From: an uncultured Muribaculaceae bacterium
GTDB lineage: Bacteria > Bacteroidota > Bacteroidia > Bacteroidales > Muribaculaceae
Length of the DNA stretch: 57,705 bases
Direction of reading: 5' to 3'
Assembly (NCBI GenBank): GCA_947174275.1
Contig: CAMWIJ010000011.1
Location: 1 to 57,705 of the forward strand
Positions within the stretch are counted from its first letter, which is position 1. Each line of letters begins with the position of its first letter. The notes beneath the pieces were generated by a model that was given only the letters and a program-made list of their open reading frames with translations, had not been told where the DNA came from and did no database searches. Positions 41,777-50,637 of the stretch are shown piece by piece. The position numbers were made by a program, and so were the translations under genes.

Positions 41777-43819
41777 ATGAGCTATTTTTCAAAGATATTC
41801 AACTGGTACTTTTCTAAGAAATCGTTGCCATATTGGGCGATAGCGCTTATCGACTGCCTGCTTATGTTCGTGTCGATGCTGTTTGTATATTCAATCAACA
41901 ACGGCCTGATAAAGACGGCGACGATATTCTGGCCATTGTGCGCCACTATGGGTCTGTATCTTTGCTGCTATATAGTAGGTTTCAGACTGTTCAGGACTTA
42001 CACCGGGGTGTTCCGCTATTCGTCGTTCATCGACCTTCAGCGAGTGTCGAGCGCGGTGCTTCTCGGCATGCTGATAGCGCTTGCGCTGCATTCACTGCTG
42101 ATACACAGCGAATTTTTCATTAATATCCGGGTCAGAGCCATCATCATCTGGTCAATAATGGGCTTGCTGATGATGTGGAGCATGCGCGTGTTCGTAAAAT
42201 TTCTGCATGACTACTCTTTTGCCAACAAGAATGCCGAAAAGGTGTTCATATATGGCGTGAGAGACGGAGGCATAGCTATAGCCAAGAGTCTCGGCAATCA
42301 GGACACATCGAAATATACACTGTCGGGGTTTATCACTGACGAGCCTGAGATGTTCGGACGCATGCTGATGGGTGTCACTGTATATGCCAACGACACCAAT
42401 CTCATAGACCTGATGAAACGCAAAGGGGTGAAGAAACTGCTTGTGTCGCCACTGCGCACTGAGCGGCTGCGTGAAAATCCGCGCATGATCAACGACCTCA
42501 TCGAAGCCGACATAAAGATACTCATCTATAATCAGGAGCAGGAATGGGACGGCAAGAGCGGCATCAAGACCCAACAGTTGCGCGAGGTAGAGATAGAGGA
42601 CCTTCTGCCGCGCGAAAAGATTGACATCGACATTGACGCCACCTGCCGCCAGCTTTCGGGCAAGTGCATACTCATCACCGGAGCAGCCGGATCGATAGGA
42701 AGCGAGATAGTGCGTCAGGTGTCGATCTACGCTCCCTCGAAACTTATACTTGTAGACCAGGCAGAGACCCCGCTACATGATGTGCGTCTGTTTATGGCGC
42801 GTGAGTTTCCGGAACTTGAGGCATATACGATAGTGGCCGACATAGCGCATAAAAGCCGCATGGCTGATATCTTCTCGAAGCATCGTCCGCAATATGTGTT
42901 TCATGCGGCGGCCTACAAGCATGTGCCGATGATGGAGGATAACCCCGGAGAGGCGATACAGAACAATGTGGAGGGCACGCGCATCATAGCCGATCTCGCA
43001 GTGAAATACAACACGGAGAAATTTGTGATGGTGAGCACCGACAAGGCAGTCAATCCCACCAATGTGATGGGTTGCTCGAAGCGCATCTGCGAGATATACG
43101 TGCAGGCGCTCGACAAGGCAATCAAGGAGGGCAAGGTGATAAGCAAGACGCAGTTTGTGACGACGCGCTTCGGCAATGTGCTGGGCTCCAACGGCTCTGT
43201 GATACCTATTTTCAAGGAGCAGATAAAGCGCGGCGGCCCTCTGACAGTGACGCATCCCGACATCATCAGGTATTTCATGCTGATACCCGAGGCGTGCAAG
43301 CTGGTGCTTGAGGCGGGGACGATTGGCAACGGAGGCGAGATATTCGTGTTTGACATGGGAGAGCCGGTCAAAATCGTGGATCTGGCGAAGCGAATGATCA
43401 AACTGAGCGGCGCCAATGTGCAGATACAGTTCACGGGTCTGCGTGACGGAGAGAAACTTTATGAGGAGGTGCTCAACGAGAAGGAAATCACACTTCCGAC
43501 GGTTCACCCCAAGATTATGATAGCCAAGGTGCGCGAATATGATTATGATTTGATAGTCAGCGTGTATGACGCGCTTTACCGGTCGTCGCTGACGGAGGAC
43601 AATATGTCGATAGTGAGACGCATGAAGCAACTGGTGCCGGAATTCAGAAGCCAGCACTCGGTGTATGAGGCGCTTGACAAGGAGCGGCTTCAGGATAACG
43701 GAGTGTTGGGCAATACGCTCGTTTCGCCCAACGAGTTTGAGCGCCGCATCATCGATGGCGCCCATCCTGTGTCATGCAAGCATACGGCGGAGAAGGCCGA
43801 GAGCGTAATAGAACAATAA
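41777..43819 (+). CDS. FlaA1/CapD/WbpM-like UDP-GlcNAc 4,6-dehydratase, membrane form
   Basis: A 680-residue protein. Four N-terminal membrane segments (about residues 20-42, 50-68, 92-110 and 122-140) are followed by a first Rossmann-like region (KVFIYGVRDGG) and a C-terminal SDR catalytic domain with ITGAAGSIGSEI (about 298-309), FHAAAYKHVPMMEDNP, VSTDKAVNPTNVMG and the Met-x3-Lys pair Met431/Lys435, which replaces the usual Tyr-x3-Lys in this dehydratase family. TRFGNVLGSNGSVIPIF and GLRDGEKLYEE are also classic. It converts UDP-GlcNAc to the 4-keto-6-deoxy intermediate used by the WbpV-like reductase at 39292. It is the last gene of the locus and is followed by two terminator hairpins. 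Confidence 0.92.
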   Translation: MSYFSKIFNWYFSKKSLPYWAIALIDCLLMFVSMLFVYSINNGLIKTATIFWPLCATMGLYLCCYIVGFRLFRTYTGVFRYSSFIDLQRVSSAVLLGMLIALALHSLLIHSEFFINIRVRAIIIWSIMGLLMMWSMRVFVKFLHDYSFANKNAEKVFIYGVRDGGIAIAKSLGNQDTSKYTLSGFITDEPEMFGRMLMGVTVYANDTNLIDLMKRKGVKKLLVSPLRTERLRENPRMINDLIEADIKILIYNQEQEWDGKSGIKTQQLREVEIEDLLPREKIDIDIDATCRQLSGKCILITGAAGSIGSEIVRQVSIYAPSKLILVDQAETPLHDVRLFMAREFPELEAYTIVADIAHKSRMADIFSKHRPQYVFHAAAYKHVPMMEDNPGEAIQNNVEGTRIIADLAVKYNTEKFVMVSTDKAVNPTNVMGCSKRICEIYVQALDKAIKEGKVISKTQFVTTRFGNVLGSNGSVIPIFKEQIKRGGPLTVTHPDIIRYFMLIPEACKLVLEAGTIGNGGEIFVFDMGEPVKIVDLAKRMIKLSGANVQIQFTGLRDGEKLYEEVLNEKEITLPTVHPKIMIAKVREYDYDLIVSVYDALYRSSLTEDNMSIVRRMKQLVPEFRSQHSVYEALDKERLQDNGVLGNTLVSPNEFERRIIDGAHPVSCKHTAEKAESVIEQ

Positions 43820-43841
43820 ACTGTCACATATCAGATTACAG

Positions 43842-43878
43842 ACAGCGGCCCGCACCGAAACCCGGTGCGGGCCGCTGT
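43842..43878 (+). terminator. Terminator of the capsule locus
   Basis: A perfect 15-pair stem (ACAGCGGCCCGCACC with GGTGCGGGCCGCTGT) and a 7-base loop, 23 bases after the last capsule gene, followed by a short T-containing stretch (GTTTATG). Confidence 0.8.
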
Positions 43879-43891
43879 GTTTATGAATAAG

Positions 43892-43946
43892 GTCATTAGG
43901 GTCTTTAAGGTCGCTAAGGTCTTTAAGGGCTCTAATGACTTTTTTT
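43892..43946 (+). terminator. Second hairpin with T run
   Basis: GTCATTAG (43892-43899) pairs with CTAATGAC (43932-43939), extended inward by wobble pairs, and a run of seven T follows. The loop contains partial repeats of AAGGTCTTTAAGG. It may be a back-up terminator for the capsule operon and could also serve the converging phospholipase gene. Confidence 0.55.
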
Positions 43947-43965
43947 GTGGCTGTTTTTGTGGCTG
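43942..43965 (+). repeat. Twelve-base direct repeat
   Basis: TTTTTGTGGCTG occurs twice back to back and is followed by TTTTT. It lies between the terminators and the converging phospholipase stop. Confidence 0.55.
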
Positions 43966-43986
43966 TTTTTATTGGGGAGGGGGGTA

Positions 43987-44838
43987 TCAATAGTCGGAAA
44001 AGAGGGTTGGTTTGATTACGATGCCTACGCGGAGCTGGGAGTGGAATTTGTTGTAGTCGAGCAGCCCTTCGCCGTAACCGTTGTAGTATTGGAGGAAGAG
44101 GTATTGGTTCTGGTTGTTGCTGAGTTTCCAGGCGAGCTCGAAGATTGTGTTGTAGTTGAAGTTCCAGCCGCTGCGCTTTACAAGTACGACCGATGCATTC
44201 CAGCGCTTGTTGTCGGAGATGTAGGATGTGCCGACCTGGTATATGCCGCAGTAACGGAGAATGTCTTTGTTGTTTTTTCCGTCGATGATTGGAATCCAGA
44301 CTTTACCGTGGACGCTGAGGTTGGCGTCGACGATGATGTTTGCGCCGAAAGTGACACGGTTCCACGAGCGTGACTGTATGCTGTCGCGTCCGTTGCTCTC
44401 ATGCTCGATCTGGAAGGTGAGCTTTCCGATGAAGCGGTTTTTGACGAACAGTGGCTTACAGATGCCGATGCCGGGGTTGAAATTGAGGTCGGTCATGGGG
44501 AGCGACTCTTCAAGGACATTCCAGAATACTTTCTGTGTGTAGAAAAGGTATAGATAGGTGTTCCATGGCAGAGTGCTCTTTGTCAGTTTCTGTGCAATCG
44601 AAACCTGAAACTTCGCGTTGGTGTTCTCGCGGGTCATTTTCGGGCCTATTGCGGGACCGAAAATGAAATAATTGTCTTTGTAAAGGGTGAAGTAAGGGCC
44701 TTTGTCAAATTCGCGGCGCACCGAGTCGGTGTTTATGCGCATGTCGCCGACCGCCACAATCTGAGCGTCGGCTGCGGGATAACCAAAGAGGCAGAGCATG
44801 ACTGCCACAAACAGTCGGTAAATTACTTTTTTCATCAT
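43987..44838 (-). CDS. pldA: Outer-membrane phospholipase A (OMPLA/PldA)
   Basis: A 283-residue protein with a signal peptide (about residues 1-25, ending AADAQ) and alternating beta-strands of an outer-membrane barrel. The catalytic region is clear: QIEHESNGRDSIQSRSWNR contains His146, Ser148 and Asn160, with the same 14-residue His-to-Asn spacing as Escherichia coli OMPLA (His142, Ser144, Asn156). The enzyme hydrolyses phospholipids that reach the outer leaflet and helps keep outer-membrane asymmetry. The gene converges with the capsule locus and is divergent from the lipoprotein at 44929. Its own -7 box abuts the start codon. Confidence 0.9.
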   Translation of the reverse strand: MMKKVIYRLFVAVMLCLFGYPAADAQIVAVGDMRINTDSVRREFDKGPYFTLYKDNYFIFGPAIGPKMTRENTNAKFQVSIAQKLTKSTLPWNTYLYLFYTQKVFWNVLEESLPMTDLNFNPGIGICKPLFVKNRFIGKLTFQIEHESNGRDSIQSRSWNRVTFGANIIVDANLSVHGKVWIPIIDGKNNKDILRYCGIYQVGTSYISDNKRWNASVVLVKRSGWNFNYNTIFELAWKLSNNQNQYLFLQYYNGYGEGLLDYNKFHSQLRVGIVIKPTLFSDY

Positions 44839-44840
44839 TG

Positions 44841-44848
44841 CAAAGTTA
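44841..44848 (-). promoter_or_regulatory. -7 element directly before pldA start
   Basis: On the minus strand this reads TAACTTTG and the start codon ATG begins 3 bases later (TAACTTTG, CA, ATG ATG). The transcript would start at or within the start codon, so a leaderless or nearly leaderless mRNA is suggested. A -33 box is not obvious at the usual distance. Confidence 0.5.
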
Positions 44849-44916
44849 AATATCTATTTTATAACTCCACTATCAAGTTTGTATGATTTTGTGTCCTTAT
44901 AGTAGATTTTTTTATT

Positions 44917-44924
44917 TAAATTTG
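44917..44924 (+). promoter_or_regulatory. -7 element directly before the lipoprotein start
   Basis: TAAATTTG ends 4 bases before the ATG at 44929, again implying a leaderless transcript. A TTTTG at 44887-44891 lies about 25 bases upstream, longer than the usual 19-21. Confidence 0.5.
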
Positions 44925-44928
44925 CGTT

Positions 44929-45900
44929 ATGAAGATTATCAGAACAATATATCGGGGAGTGGCGCTGCTGTCGGCCGTCGGCTGCATGGTTGCGGCAACG
45001 GGCTGCGGTGGCAAGAGACCGTATAGGATAGATGGCACGGTAGAGGGTCTGGGGACACAGAATCTGACGGCGATCTATCATGACGGGACAGCGCTCAGGG
45101 AGGTGAGCACGAATGCGGTCAATTCAGCATTTCATCTTGAGGGAATGAGTCAGCAGCCCGTGGTGATCGAGCTTTATGACAACCAGCGTCACCGCATCGG
45201 GTGCATCGCCGTGAAGAACGGCGATGATGAGAAGGTTAAATTCAAGGCCGGCGACCGTTATTTCATGGAGTCGTCGGGCAACAAGCTGTCAGAGGCTCTC
45301 GCAGAGTTTCTCAAGGATAATGCCGATGAACTCAATGCGGCCATAGAGCGGCGTATAATGTCGGCACCCGAAGATGAGCTGTCGGTGCTTCTGGCCGGAT
45401 ATTACTATGACATAACAGAGGATGCCGTGCGTGCCGACTCGATACTTTCGCTGATTGACAACATCACCATAACCAACAACGCCATGCTACGCTCCAAGGC
45501 CGATCTGGCCGCGCGCTCAGCTTCTCCCGTTGCGTCAGTCAAAGAGATGCGTCTGCTCAGTGTGGCCGACTCGATGATGACATACCGCCCGTCGGAGAAG
45601 AGCCGTACACTCTATATATTTACCGACACCAACAAGATGGACGATTCCATAGTGGCATACGCCGACTCGGTTGCACGTGATATGCGAGTTGCCACGATAC
45701 GTGTTGCAATCGACACATTCGGATGGCACAACGACACACGCCGGATAAGCGAAAAGGCCGACCATTTCTGGGCTCCCGGCGGAGTTGCAAACAGAGAGCT
45801 GCGCGGTTTCGACATACCGCGTCTGCCATATTTCATAGTCGCCGACACAGCGGCCAACCAGATTTACCGCGGCACGAAGCTGCCAGTCATCAGCGAATAA
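44929..45900 (+). CDS. DUF4369-like lipoprotein with thioredoxin-like C-terminus
   Basis: A 323-residue protein with a type II signal peptide; the lipobox ATGC gives lipidated Cys26. The first 100 mature residues (YRIDGTVEGLGTQNLTAIYHDG, then FHLEGMSQQPVVIELYD) resemble the DUF4369 domain that precedes thioredoxin-like domains in many Bacteroidetes lipoproteins. The C-terminal half (SRTLYIFTDTNKMDDSIVAYAD, then LPYFIVADTAANQIYRGTKLP) looks like a degenerate TlpA-type fold, but there is no CxxC pair, so redox activity is unlikely. It is divergent from pldA and lies 43 bases upstream of comM. The function is unknown. Confidence 0.7.
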   Translation: MKIIRTIYRGVALLSAVGCMVAATGCGGKRPYRIDGTVEGLGTQNLTAIYHDGTALREVSTNAVNSAFHLEGMSQQPVVIELYDNQRHRIGCIAVKNGDDEKVKFKAGDRYFMESSGNKLSEALAEFLKDNADELNAAIERRIMSAPEDELSVLLAGYYYDITEDAVRADSILSLIDNITITNNAMLRSKADLAARSASPVASVKEMRLLSVADSMMTYRPSEKSRTLYIFTDTNKMDDSIVAYADSVARDMRVATIRVAIDTFGWHNDTRRISEKADHFWAPGGVANRELRGFDIPRLPYFIVADTAANQIYRGTKLPVISE

Positions 45901-45943
45901 CACCTTAACACTATCACCATAACACTATAATACTATCACCGCC

Positions 45944-47500
45944 ATGCTTGCCAAGACATTTGCCGCCGCCGTACAGGGCATCGACGCCATCACCGTCACA
46001 GTGGAAGTGGTTGTCGACAAGGGAATAGGATACACCATAGTGGGACTGCCTGACGCGGCTGTGAAAGAGGCCGGCGAACGCATACAGACTGCGCTGTCGC
46101 AGTCAGGTCAGGAATGGCCGCGGCGCCACACGGTGGTCAACCTCTCGCCCGCCGACGTGCGCAAAGAGGGAGCGGCTTACGACCTGCCGATGGCAATCGG
46201 CATACTCGCGGCCAACGAGAAAATTCCGGCGACGGAGCTTGCGGATTATGTCATGATCGGCGAGCTTTCGCTTGACGGGAGCGTGCTTCCGGTGAAAGGA
46301 GTGCTGCCGATGGCGATAATGGCCCGCAAGGCGGGGTTCAAGGGGATGATCGTGCCACGTGCCAACGAGACGGAGGCAGCCGTGGTCAATGACATCAATA
46401 TCTACGGAGTGGACCATCTGAGCCAGGTTGTGGATTTCTTCAACGGAACCGGACAAATCGAGCCTACGGTGGTCAACACCCGCGAGGAGTTTGCGAAAGG
46501 CGCCGACCTCGGAGGCCTTGATTTCAGCGATGTCAAAGGCCAGGAGAATGTCAAGAGGGCGTTTGAGGTGGCTTGCGCCGGAGGTCACAACATATTGCTC
46601 GTGGGACCTCCCGGATCGGGAAAGTCGATGATGGCGAAACGGCTGCCGTCGATAATGCCGCCGCTGACACTCGCCGAGGCGCTTGAGACGACGAAGATAC
46701 ACTCGGTGGCCGGCAAACTGAGCCGGGGGTCGATGCTGATGACAACGCGTCCGTTTCGCGCGCCGCACCATACGATATCGCCGGTGGCACTTGTCGGAGG
46801 CGGGTCGTCGCCGATGCCCGGGGAGATCTCGCTGGCTCACAACGGAGTGTTGTTTCTCGACGAGTTTCCGGAATTCAACCGGTCGGTGCTTGAGGTGATG
46901 AGACAGCCGCTTGAGGACAGGCACATATCAATATGCCGGGCGCGATATGCGATAGATTATCCGGCGGGGTTCATGCTTGTGGCATCGATGAATCCGTGTC
47001 CGTGCGGCTACTACAATCATCCGACGAAAGAATGCACATGCGCCCCCGGGGCGGTGCAGCGGTATCTGGGGCGCATCTCGGGCCCGCTGCTCGACCGCAT
47101 CGACATACAGGTCGAGATAATGCCTGTGCCATTTGAAGAGCTGTCGTCGCAACGTGACGGAGAGGCATCAAAGTCGATACGGGAGCGTGTGGTGGAGGCC
47201 CGGCATATACAGTCGGTGAGATATGCGGGGACACCGGGAGTGTTCTGCAACGCGCAGATGACGTCGAAGATGCTTGCGGAGCATGCGCGTCCGGACAGCG
47301 AGGGGCTTGATATGCTGCGGCAGGCAATGGAGCGCTTCGACATGTCGGCGAGGGCCTACGACAGGATACTGAAGGTGGCACGCACTATAGCCGACCTTGA
47401 CAGGAGCGCCGAGGTCAAAAGCCATCACATCGCAGAAGCAATCAGTTACCGCAATCTCGACCGGTCGAACTGGGGGAGCCAGACGGTCAAGTTTGTTTAG
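45944..47500 (+). CDS. comM: YifB/ComM family Mg-chelatase-like AAA+ ATPase
   Basis: A 518-residue protein of normal length. The N-terminal Lon-protease-like fold domain (about residues 1-170, TVEVVVDKGIGYTIVGLPDAAVKE) is followed by the AAA+ core: GPPGSGKS Walker A (221-228), VLFLDEF Walker B (302-308), the conserved MNPCPCGYYNHP and CTCAPGAVQRYLGRISGPLLDRIDI with four to five Cys, and a C-terminal helical lid (ARTIADLDRSAEV). Known ComM acts as a hexameric helicase that promotes branch migration when foreign DNA is integrated during natural transformation. A cupin-like or competence neighbour is not present. It may share the lipoprotein transcript upstream (43-base gap with ACACTAT repeats). 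Confidence 0.95.
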   Translation: MLAKTFAAAVQGIDAITVTVEVVVDKGIGYTIVGLPDAAVKEAGERIQTALSQSGQEWPRRHTVVNLSPADVRKEGAAYDLPMAIGILAANEKIPATELADYVMIGELSLDGSVLPVKGVLPMAIMARKAGFKGMIVPRANETEAAVVNDINIYGVDHLSQVVDFFNGTGQIEPTVVNTREEFAKGADLGGLDFSDVKGQENVKRAFEVACAGGHNILLVGPPGSGKSMMAKRLPSIMPPLTLAEALETTKIHSVAGKLSRGSMLMTTRPFRAPHHTISPVALVGGGSSPMPGEISLAHNGVLFLDEFPEFNRSVLEVMRQPLEDRHISICRARYAIDYPAGFMLVASMNPCPCGYYNHPTKECTCAPGAVQRYLGRISGPLLDRIDIQVEIMPVPFEELSSQRDGEASKSIRERVVEARHIQSVRYAGTPGVFCNAQMTSKMLAEHARPDSEGLDMLRQAMERFDMSARAYDRILKVARTIADLDRSAEVKSHHIAEAISYRNLDRSNWGSQTVKFV

Positions 47501-47545
47501 CGCGTAAGCGAGTGATGTGTCTTTCGGTAAATTTTTGTGATAATT

Positions 47546-47577
47546 TTTGGGTGATATTAAAAGTATTGTTACCTTTA
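47546..47577 (+). promoter_or_regulatory. Probable promoter of the EEP-family gene
   Basis: TTTG at 47546-47549, 20 bases, then TACCTTTA at 47570-47577, one base off the TAnnTTTG consensus, with a leader of about 70 bases before the ATG at 47653. Confidence 0.5.
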
Positions 47578-47652
47578 CAAGGTTGCTGCGCTTAGACGCT
47601 GCAATAAAGAAAGGATAACGAAACAATTGAAACAGAAAAAACGATAGAAGAA

Positions 47653-48741
47653 ATGAAGAAACGCCTTTTTCTAATTCCGGTTATAGCGCTTATGTGTCTG
47701 GCGACAATGACAATGGGCGCGAAAGAAAAGAAGAACAACGACGGCAAGCGTCAGGTACAGGTTTACGGTGTAGCATTCTACAATCTTGAGAACCTCTTCG
47801 ACACAATCAACAATAACGGCAAATATGACCTTGAGTTCTCACCTGCAGGCGCTCGCCAGTGGGACGGCAAGAAGTATTGGTCGAAAATCAACAATCTCGC
47901 CGATGTCATCACCCACATGACATCACCGACCACGCCCAACGGCCCGGCCATCATAGGCGTGTCGGAAATAGAGAATAAATCGGTGCTTGACGATCTTGTC
48001 AAGGCAGTGGATAAAAAGCTTATGGCAGAGGGCCGGGCGACATGGAACCTTCAGGTCGTGCACCATGATTCACCCGACCGCCGCGGAGTGGATGTCGGCT
48101 GTCTGTATAACCCGCGCCAGTTCCGTTTTCTCGATGTCACAAACACTACGCTGCGTATACCGAATTACGAGTCGTTCCGTACCCGCGACCAGATGTGTGT
48201 TACGGGAATACTTGGCGGCGACACGGTGTCGATAATCGTGAACCACTGGCCGTCGCGTCTTGGCGGTCAGGAGCAGTCGTCATATCTTCGTGAGGCAGCC
48301 GGCGACCTGTCGAAGGCAATAGCTGACTCGCTGTGGCGAATACGTCCTAATCAGGGTGTAATCGTGATGGGAGACCTCAATGATGACCCTCAAGACAAAT
48401 CATGCGCTGTGGCTCTCGGAGCAAAGAAGAATATCGACGATGTGGCGCCTCACGGTTTCTACAATCCGTGGTGGAAGATACTTGACAAGGGAATAGGCAC
48501 GCTCGCATACAAAGGACAGTGGAACCTCTTCGACCAGATAATAGTGAGCGGCACACTGCTTAAGCGCAACGGAGCGAAAGTATATTACAATAACGCGAAG
48601 GTAAATAATTTCGATTTCCTGCGCGACACCGAGGGTCAGCGACAGGGCTATCCGAAGCGTACGTTCTCGGCAGGAGTATGGCTTGACGGCTATTCCGACC
48701 ACTACCCCACCGAGATTTTCCTTGTTAAGGAAAGGAAGTAA
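47653..48741 (+). CDS. Secreted endonuclease/exonuclease/phosphatase family protein
   Basis: A 362-residue protein with an N-terminal signal-peptide-like stretch (KKRLFLIPVIALMCLATMTMG). The EEP fold is recognised from VAFYNLENLFDTIN (metal-binding Asn and Glu), GVSEIENKSVLDDLV (catalytic Glu), NHWPSRLGGQ, VIVMGDLNDDPQD (Asp and Asn pair) and the C-terminal YSDHYPTEIF (catalytic Asp-His). This group includes extracellular nucleases and phosphoesterases. In Bacteroidetes such proteins are often annotated as endonuclease I-like or sphingomyelinase-like without proof. It is a single gene with its own promoter and is followed by the dispersed repeat element. The substrate is not predictable. Confidence 0.88.
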   Translation: MKKRLFLIPVIALMCLATMTMGAKEKKNNDGKRQVQVYGVAFYNLENLFDTINNNGKYDLEFSPAGARQWDGKKYWSKINNLADVITHMTSPTTPNGPAIIGVSEIENKSVLDDLVKAVDKKLMAEGRATWNLQVVHHDSPDRRGVDVGCLYNPRQFRFLDVTNTTLRIPNYESFRTRDQMCVTGILGGDTVSIIVNHWPSRLGGQEQSSYLREAAGDLSKAIADSLWRIRPNQGVIVMGDLNDDPQDKSCAVALGAKKNIDDVAPHGFYNPWWKILDKGIGTLAYKGQWNLFDQIIVSGTLLKRNGAKVYYNNAKVNNFDFLRDTEGQRQGYPKRTFSAGVWLDGYSDHYPTEIFLVKERK

Positions 48742-48801
48742 AGGTTATATACAAGACGCATCTCCGAGGGTGTTGCAGAACTCAGAGGATGGCCTCAAAA
48801 A

Positions 48802-48907
48802 GTAGGGACGCACGGCTCGTGCGTCCGCCAACAGCTTGATTGTCAAGGATTACATGCGGACGCACGAGCCGTGCGTCCCTACAATGTGGAGTTCTGCAAC
48901 ACCATCT
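48802..48907. repeat. Dispersed palindromic repeat element, complete copy with tail
   Basis: The 21-base palindromes at 48806-48826 (loop GCT) and 48858-48878 (loop AGC) lie in inverted orientation with about 31 bases between them. The flanks AAAAAGTAGGGACG on the left and tccctacaatgtggagttctgc on the right match the copies near 55.6 kb (left flank) and at the left edge (right flank). It is located between two plus-strand genes. Confidence 0.8.
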
Positions 48908-48973
48908 AACCATAAACATCATGTCTCCGACATGATATCTCCGCTTATATTCACTTAACCCAAACGAATACAG

Positions 48974-50362
48974 ATGAAACGATTTTCTCTTTTTTCAGTT
49001 ATAGCCGGAATGTTCGGCTCGCTGTTTACGGCACAGGGCGCTGCGCCGACCACGCTGACGCAACCTGACTGGAGCCGCAATGCGGTAATCTATGAAGTAA
49101 ACTGGCGCCAGATGACACCTGACGGCACTATCACACAACTCGAGGAGCAGCTTCCGAGGCTTAAGGAGCTCGGTGTGGATATGCTGTGGCTCATGCCGAT
49201 ACACCCGATTTCGGAGCTTAACCGCAAGGGCGGCCTGGGAAGCTACTATGCAGTAAAAGACTACAAGGCCGTCAATCCGGAGCTCGGCACGCTTGACCAA
49301 TTCAAGGAATTTGTGAAGAAAGCGCATGACGCGGGTTTCAAGGTGATAATCGACTGGGTGCCCAATCACTCAGGCTGCGACAATGCGTGGGTTGAACAGC
49401 ATCCCGACTGGTATGCGCTCGATGAGAACGGCAAGATGTTCGGTCCGTTTGACTGGACGGATGTCTATAAATTCGACTATTCGAACCCCGAGATGCGCAA
49501 GGGCATGATCGACGCGATGAAGTTCTGGCTTACTGACGCCGATATCGACGGTTTCCGCTGCGACGTGGCGATGCAGGTGCCCACCGACTTCTGGAACGAG
49601 GCGCGTCCGCAGCTCGACGCAGCTAAGGAGGGGGGCATATTCATGCTCGCCGAGGCTTCAGAACCCGACCTTGTGGAGCATGCCTTCAATATGGCCTACA
49701 ACTGGCCTATGAAAGATGTGTTCAACGACATCGCCGCCACAGCCGGACAGCGCACATACGACGACAACAAACTCAACACGGCTCATGCCGATGCAATTGA
49801 CCGTCTGCTCGAGAAGCAGGAGAAGGAGTTTGCCGAGGATTCGTATCTGATGAACATGATTACCAACCATGACCTCAATTCGTGGGAGGGCACGGAATTT
49901 CAGCGTCTGGGCAATCTGACCGGAGCGTTCGCCGTTCTGTCATACACACTGCCCGGTATGCCTCTGATTTATACCGGACAGGAAACGGGCATGGACCGCG
50001 CGTTTGAATTTTTCGTGAAGGATGTGCCTCCGACATTTGAGCCGCGCAACGAGTATTTCACTTTCTACCAGAAGCTCAACGCGCTCAAGCATAATGAAAA
50101 GGCACTTCAGGCCGGCGTGAAGGGAGGCAAGATGCACCGCTATGCAACGACATCGCCCGACCTGTATGTATTCTCACGTTCGGTCGACGGCTCGAATGTG
50201 CTTGTTCTGACCAATATCGGCAACAAGAGCGCTGACATCGTCTACACCGGAGAGGCGCCTGCCGCAAGCACCTACAGTTTCGATTACCTGAAGGGGAAAA
50301 AGGCCAAGCTGCCAACGAAACTTGCTCCGGGCGAATATTATATATTCACCGGCGGAAAGTAA
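48974..50362 (+). CDS. GH13 alpha-amylase family enzyme, exported
   Basis: A 462-residue protein with a signal peptide (about residues 1-22, ending AQG). The four GH13 regions are visible: DWVPNHSG (127-134), GFRCDVAM with nucleophile Asp197 (193-200), MLAEASE with the acid/base Glu227, and TNHDLNS with His299-Asp300. GMPLIYTGQETGM is the usual region near the active-site rim. A C-terminal beta domain follows (VFSRSVDGSNVLVLTNIGNKSADIV). It should cleave alpha-1,4-glucans such as maltooligosaccharides in the periplasm or at the surface. The long surface-anchored SusG-type insert is absent. It is followed by a good terminator, then by a giant secreted protein with starch-binding-like modules. 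Confidence 0.92.
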   Translation: MKRFSLFSVIAGMFGSLFTAQGAAPTTLTQPDWSRNAVIYEVNWRQMTPDGTITQLEEQLPRLKELGVDMLWLMPIHPISELNRKGGLGSYYAVKDYKAVNPELGTLDQFKEFVKKAHDAGFKVIIDWVPNHSGCDNAWVEQHPDWYALDENGKMFGPFDWTDVYKFDYSNPEMRKGMIDAMKFWLTDADIDGFRCDVAMQVPTDFWNEARPQLDAAKEGGIFMLAEASEPDLVEHAFNMAYNWPMKDVFNDIAATAGQRTYDDNKLNTAHADAIDRLLEKQEKEFAEDSYLMNMITNHDLNSWEGTEFQRLGNLTGAFAVLSYTLPGMPLIYTGQETGMDRAFEFFVKDVPPTFEPRNEYFTFYQKLNALKHNEKALQAGVKGGKMHRYATTSPDLYVFSRSVDGSNVLVLTNIGNKSADIVYTGEAPAASTYSFDYLKGKKAKLPTKLAPGEYYIFTGGK

Positions 50363-50384
50363 CAGACTGACAATAAAATCTCAT

Positions 50385-50427
50385 AAAAGTCATGGCTGCG
50401 GAAGATTTCGCGGCCATGACTTTTTTT
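50385..50427 (+). terminator. Terminator after the GH13 gene
   Basis: AAAAGTCATGGC-T-GCG, loop GAAGATTT, CGC-G-GCCATGACTTTT with seven T in total. A strong intrinsic terminator 22 bases past the stop codon. Confidence 0.85.
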
Positions 50428-50555
50428 CATGTATATTACGGTCTCTATATAAACGCCTCATTGCCTTAAATACAAGTTGTTGAATATAAACAAATTGCAG
50501 CAATCAAGCCACTACCTTTTCAATATATTGCCTTTATCACTCATACATTATTATA

Positions 50556-50563
50556 TATATTTG
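50556..50563 (+). promoter_or_regulatory. Probable -7 element of the 1615-residue protein gene
   Basis: TATATTTG followed by C lies 74 bases upstream of the ATG at 50638. A TTG at 50528-50530 is about 25 bases further upstream, a longer spacing than usual. Confidence 0.45.
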
Positions 50564-50637
50564 CAACACAAACCGACAAACACATTACAGACCAAACACC
50601 TGACAATAAGGGAATCACAACAGTAAAGCAACCTATA

